From an uncultured Collinsella sp. (GTDB lineage Bacteria; Actinomycetota; Coriobacteriia; Coriobacteriales; Coriobacteriaceae), in NCBI GenBank assembly GCA_900757185.1, contig CAAEMX010000034.1, forward strand, positions 1 through 25,128: DNA of 25,128 nt, read 5' to 3'. Made by a program: the position numbers and the translations under genes. A model generated the notes under the pieces. It did no database searches. It was not told the DNA's origin and saw only the letters and a list, made by a program, of their open reading frames with translations. Shown piece by piece: positions 21,835-25,128 of this stretch. Position 1 is the stretch's first letter. Every line of letters starts with the position of its first letter.

Positions 21835-22980
21835 TCACTTCACATCGAACTCCACGCGATCGAGCTCGGGCACATTGAGGTCGATGAGCTTGCGGGCGAC
21901 ATGACGGTCGTGTGCCCCAAGCGCCTCGCTTGTCGTCACGTGGGCGACAATCTCGCGCTCGACGATACCCTCCTTTTCGCCCTCGGTAGCCGAGGTCTCG
22001 ACGGCGATGGTGTAATCCTTAAAGCCCGGAAGCACCGCGGCGAGCTCGCGCGTAGTTTCGGTGACGCCGTAGCCGTCCTGCACGCCGGCCTGCGCCGAGC
22101 CAATGGACCCCGCGGTCATAACGATGCAGGGGATGGTAAAGACTACCGTGCCCATAATGATGCGGCGGCGCACCTTGCGCGATAGTTCGTTGACCTCGGC
22201 GTTTTCTTCGGCAGTCACAATACCGTCGCCGTTCAGGTCGCGCTTGAGCGGCACGCGCAACAGAAGCAGCACGGCTTCGGTAGCCAGTGCGATAAAGACC
22301 ACGTTGATGCCAAACTCATAAAGCGCCGAGAGAAACAGTGACCCGCTCGCGATGGCAATGCCGTAACCAGCCGCGCACAGGGGCGGCATGAGCGCGGTCG
22401 CCACGGCTACGCCAGCAATGAGCGTCGAAGGCTCCTGATCGCGCGAGTTGCCCAGCCCGCCCGCAAAGCCGCCCGCGAGCGCGACGGCAAGGTCCCATAC
22501 GGTGGGCGTCGAGTTGTCGATGATGGCGGCCGTGGTGGTGCCAAGGGGCGAGAGCTTAAAGTACAGCGTGGATGTGACCAGGCAGAAGATCATCTGCAGC
22601 GCGAGGCCGGCGACGGCCTCGACGGCAATCTCGCGGTCGAGCGTAGCAATGCCGTATGCCATGGCAAGGACCGAGCCCATGAGCGGGCAGATGAGCATGG
22701 CTCCCACGATGGCGATGTCCGAGTCGATATCGAGGCCGATGCTCGCGATGAGCATGGCGATGATGAGGATGCACAGGTGAGAGCCGGTCAGCCGCGCCCC
22801 GTTTACAAAGCGCTTGCGAATCACGTGGTAGGGCGCGCGACCCTCGCGAATGTTGAATGCCTGTTTTAGAAAGCGGCTTGCGTTCTCCATGGCCTCGCTA
22901 TGGGCAGGGCGGATGCCATGGCGCCGATGATGGCGCTCACGCAGTCGCTTGATCTGTTGCTTGTCGAGTTCCATGTCCAC
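21835..22980 (-). CDS. DUF389 family membrane protein with EF-hand-like loop
   Basis: Integral membrane protein of 381 aa in the DUF389 (TIGR00341-like) family; its role is unknown. Family features include RLTGSHLCILIIAMLIASIGLDIDSDIAIVGAMLICPLMG (63-102) and the conserved GVAVATALMPPLCAAGYG (190-207). Six or so hydrophobic segments span 69-242, with another near 272-290, then a soluble C-terminal domain. Between two membrane segments lies DLNGDGIVTAEE (248-259), which fits the 12-residue EF-hand calcium loop. The start is GTG 22980; ATG 22974, two codons in, is equally possible since the only GAGGTG sits across the GTG. A possible promoter on the minus strand has -10 TAGAGT near 23024 with a weak -35, and a small hairpin (22996-23011) lies in the leader. 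Confidence 0.85.
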   Translation of the reverse strand: MDMELDKQQIKRLRERHHRRHGIRPAHSEAMENASRFLKQAFNIREGRAPYHVIRKRFVNGARLTGSHLCILIIAMLIASIGLDIDSDIAIVGAMLICPLMGSVLAMAYGIATLDREIAVEAVAGLALQMIFCLVTSTLYFKLSPLGTTTAAIIDNSTPTVWDLAVALAGGFAGGLGNSRDQEPSTLIAGVAVATALMPPLCAAGYGIAIASGSLFLSALYEFGINVVFIALATEAVLLLLRVPLKRDLNGDGIVTAEENAEVNELSRKVRRRIIMGTVVFTIPCIVMTAGSIGSAQAGVQDGYGVTETTRELAAVLPGFKDYTIAVETSATEGEKEGIVEREIVAHVTTSEALGAHDRHVARKLIDLNVPELDRVEFDVK

Positions 22981-22995
22981 CTCGTATTGTCGCAG

Positions 22996-23011
22996 GAACG
23001 CGGGTGCGTTC
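22996..23011 (-). promoter_or_regulatory. leader hairpin before the DUF389 gene
   Basis: Perfect 6-bp stem GAACGC / GCGTTC with a 4-nt loop, ending 15 nt from the start codon in the minus-strand RNA. It could affect ribosome access; nothing more can be said. Confidence 0.35.
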
Positions 23012-23126
23012 GCAGTATGTACTCTACACTGTGATGGGCGGGATGGTCATCTTGACATGGAACTGAGGCGAGCAGGTAAAGGAAGACACGCTACATGCGA
23101 GTATCGCTGAGGGTTTCGGAAGATAC

Positions 23127-23165
23127 AAAAAAGCGCGGGGCCGGATGGTCTCCGACCCCGCGCTT
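23127..23165 (-). terminator. terminator of the OPT transporter gene
   Basis: Perfect 10-bp stem (23131-23140 and 23156-23165) with extra pairing inside the loop. On the minus strand it is followed by a run of six T, 25 bases after the stop codon. A strong rho-independent terminator. Confidence 0.92.
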
Positions 23166-23189
23166 CGCGCTGGTGCGTTGTTGTTCGGC

Positions 23190-24893
23190 CTACCCCAGCA
23201 GGCTCAGGCCCACGGAGACAAACGCCAGGATAACGCCGACGACGGACTCGCCGCCCAGCAGACCGCTGGCAACGACCAGGCCCTGCTCCTGGAAGGCAGC
23301 ATCCTTGGCGGCCTTCTCCTCGTCCGAAAGACCGGCGGCGGCGTCGCGGCGTGCGGCCCACTTGTCGTAGGCGAGCTTGACGCAGGAGCCCAAGAAGGCC
23401 GTGAGCGACATGTAGAACGGCAGGTACACGCCCAGGCCGATCATCATGGCCGGAATGCCGAGCCAGTACATGACGATGCCGGCGATAAAGCCGCCTGCGA
23501 ACCACGGCACGCTCGGGATGCCCGAGACCATGGTGGCGACCACGCTTGCCTGGGCGGCCACAAAGCTCTTGTCGGGGCCGAAGGCGTCCGGACCATAGGC
23601 GGTGACGAGCGCGACCATGACGGCTGCGGCGACCAGGGCACCCACGATGCCGCCGATGGCCTGGCCGACCCACTGCGCGCGCGGGTTGGTGCCCAGCACG
23701 GCGCCGGCCTTAAAGTCGTTCATGACGTCGCCCGCAAGGCCGCACGCCACGGCAACGATGCCGGCGATAAAGAACAGCTTGACCTGCGCGAGCTGCGCGA
23801 AGGCTGCCACGATGAGCATGACGATGAGGCCAAAGATCTCCATGGGGTCGATACCCGTCTGACCGCAGCTCTGAGCGCTCATGATGGTGGTGACAAAGGT
23901 GAACAGCGTGACGATGACAGCCGGGACAGGACCGAGGTCGAGCGCGATGGCAACGATCACGGCGATGGCGGCGGTGCCCAGGCCGATGATGCCGGCGTCG
24001 AGCTTAAGGGAGCCCGAGATGAGCGACTGCTCGTCGGTGTCGCTGGAGCTGTCGGCGGCGAGGCCGCGGACGATACCTGCGACCTGCGGCAGGATGTCTT
24101 TAAGGACGACGGCGACGCCAAAGCCCATCATAAGGCCCATACCCAGGGACTTGACGATACCCTGCGCGGTCACAACATCGAAGAGGCCGGCAGCGGTACC
24201 GCCGACGATGATGCCAAAGTTGCCCAGCAGCGCGCCGGCAAACCAAAAGGCAACCGGGGCGAAGCCCACCAAAAAGCCGATGGACAGCAACATGGGCGAG
24301 TTGTAGATGCCAAAGGTCACGCCGGGGATATTGAGCGTGCACAGCATGCTGGGCACCACACCCAGAGCGTCGCGCAGCACGCTGTAGATGCCTGCGATGG
24401 CCATGGAGCCAAAGAGCTGTTTGCCGGTCTTGCCGCCGGCCTCGGTGGCACGCAGGGTCTGAGCTGCGGCGTTGCCGGTGGGGAACTCCAGCGCGGCGTC
24501 CACGATAAAGTGACGGTGGATGAGCGCTGTCGCCAGAAGGCCCAAGATGGTGCCGGCGATCGCCACGATAAACATGTCGAGCCAGCTGATCTGGTCGGCA
24601 TAGCCCAGCATCCAGGCGCCCGGGATGGTAAACGCCAGGCCGCCGGCGACCATGGCGCCCGCGGACATGATGGTGTGGGTGACGTTGGCCTCGTTGAGGC
24701 TGGCGTTGCCCATGAGCTTCAGGAAGAACAGCGAGATGACGGCAGCGAAAATAATCGGCCAGGGGAGTGCACCCATCTTGAGGGCCGTGTAGGCCGAGCT
24801 TGCCGTGATGATCACGCAGCCAAGGACGCCGATGACGACGCCGCGCAGCGTGAGTTGCCCGCGCATCGAGGTGCGGTTCGAGGGATTGCTCAT
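23190..24893 (-). CDS. OPT family oligopeptide transporter
   Basis: Polytopic inner-membrane transporter of 567 aa with about 14 hydrophobic segments, in the OPT family of proton-coupled peptide or metal-chelate importers. The N-terminal phrases TLRGVVIGVLGCVIITASSAYTALKMG (15-41) and the NEANVTHTIMSAGAMVAGGLAF stretch are conserved in bacterial OPT proteins, as is EFPTGNAAAQTLRA. A polar loop (about 284-300, SSSDTDEQSLISG) divides the halves. The C-terminal loop DKWAARRDAAAGLSDEEKAAKD is charged. AAAGGAG lies 7 nt before the ATG. The gene stands alone with its own terminator. Peptides are the likely substrate, fitting an amino-acid-using gut anaerobe, but this is inferred from the family. 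Confidence 0.93.
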   Translation of the reverse strand: MSNPSNRTSMRGQLTLRGVVIGVLGCVIITASSAYTALKMGALPWPIIFAAVISLFFLKLMGNASLNEANVTHTIMSAGAMVAGGLAFTIPGAWMLGYADQISWLDMFIVAIAGTILGLLATALIHRHFIVDAALEFPTGNAAAQTLRATEAGGKTGKQLFGSMAIAGIYSVLRDALGVVPSMLCTLNIPGVTFGIYNSPMLLSIGFLVGFAPVAFWFAGALLGNFGIIVGGTAAGLFDVVTAQGIVKSLGMGLMMGFGVAVVLKDILPQVAGIVRGLAADSSSDTDEQSLISGSLKLDAGIIGLGTAAIAVIVAIALDLGPVPAVIVTLFTFVTTIMSAQSCGQTGIDPMEIFGLIVMLIVAAFAQLAQVKLFFIAGIVAVACGLAGDVMNDFKAGAVLGTNPRAQWVGQAIGGIVGALVAAAVMVALVTAYGPDAFGPDKSFVAAQASVVATMVSGIPSVPWFAGGFIAGIVMYWLGIPAMMIGLGVYLPFYMSLTAFLGSCVKLAYDKWAARRDAAAGLSDEEKAAKDAAFQEQGLVVASGLLGGESVVGVILAFVSVGLSLLG

Positions 24894-24917
24894 ATAGAAC
24901 TCCTTTGCGTATATCCG

Positions 24918-24956
24918 CTTCCCCCGGGAGCGCCGCTACGGATACGGCGCGGGAAG
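24918..24956 (-). promoter_or_regulatory. long leader hairpin of the OPT gene
   Basis: CTTCCC / GGGAAG (24918-24923 and 24951-24956) and GCGCCG / CGGCGC (24930-24935 and 24945-24950) stack into one stem with a bulge, about 25 nt before the start codon. A TATACT that could be the -10 lies at about 25008-25013 on the minus strand, which would place the hairpin in the transcript. No known riboswitch class is recognised. Confidence 0.5.
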
Positions 24957-25084
24957 TCGGGTTACCAAGGGCCGCCGCGTGAGCTCGCAAACGACCGCGC
25001 ACCAGTATAGCCGCAAGCTAGTTAATTTGGGACGGGGCTTTTTTAGCTATCCCAAGCGAAGCCGAAGGATGATTATTCTGGGAC

Positions 25085-25128
25085 GGGGATTTAAAAATCA
25101 TTGCGTACCTAATGATTTTTAAATCCCC
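25085..25128. repeat. perfect 44-bp palindrome at the window edge
   Basis: Two perfect 18-nt arms (25085-25102 and 25111-25128) around GCGTACCT, AT-rich inside with GGGG/CCCC ends. The preceding TGGGACGGGG (25079-25088) also occurs at 25028-25037, where TTGGGA pairs with TCCCAA at 25050-25055. The palindrome may continue past the window. Confidence 0.8.

Noticed and set aside
23145..25010. A 621-codon open frame on the plus strand opposite the OPT gene
   Set aside because: Shadow of the OPT transporter; the translation is Asp/Gly/His-rich and lacks any motif, and it runs through the OPT terminator and leader.

Overview
The window is GC-rich, densely coded DNA from a bacterial chromosome. Gene content and style point to an anaerobic gut actinobacterium of the class Coriobacteriia, most like Collinsella: a very large 2-hydroxyacyl-CoA dehydratase activase-type protein, an OPT peptide transporter, an HD protein next to a CmpB-type membrane protein, and many short palindromic repeats between genes. 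This assignment is inference; the window has no rRNA or tRNA.

Left part (49-6609, minus strand): an amino-acid ABC transporter operon runs leftward from a good promoter at 4414-4443: Tat/lipobox-type binding protein, two permeases (ATGA overlap), ATPase, then a class I amidotransferase-type gamma-glutamyl hydrolase. The binding protein and permeases resemble the Corynebacterium glutamate system GluABCD, so uptake of glutamate or a related compound followed by gamma-glutamyl hydrolysis is plausible. Upstream lies an array of three hairpins with an 80-bp period, then a DXS-family transketolase with its own terminator. That DXS has lost parts of the usual active-site signature.

Middle part (6838-13441, plus strand): HD-domain protein and CmpB-family membrane protein (two-gene unit); ammonium transporter amt and PII protein glnK, separated by a 110-bp inverted repeat; a TetR regulator and an MFS exporter with two matching operator-like palindromes; a Cof-type HAD phosphatase.

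Accessory-like stretch (13441-14300): about 0.85 kb without long genes. It holds three palindromes of one REP-like family, a 209-bp segment with 22-bp terminal inverted repeats and a 20-codon ORF with a perfect ribosome binding site, and a probable type I toxin-antitoxin locus. The toxin candidate is a 41-aa hydrophobic peptide with an Arg-rich tail. It has its own extended -10 promoter, a hairpin over its Shine-Dalgarno site, and a convergent antisense promoter about 70 bp past its stop codon. This is the best candidate for an undescribed system here.

Right part (14314-25128): a TetR-family regulator (TTG start, palindromic promoter region) lies 11 bp upstream of a 1593-aa activase/dehydratase-like protein, followed by a terminator. 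Then come a 3-hydroxyacyl-CoA dehydrogenase; a membrane-anchored unknown protein that seems translationally coupled to a 12-codon leader ORF; a bidirectional terminator; a DUF389 membrane protein (minus) carrying an EF-hand-like loop; and an OPT-family transporter (minus) with a strong terminator and a leader hairpin. The window ends inside or at the edge of another perfect palindromic repeat.
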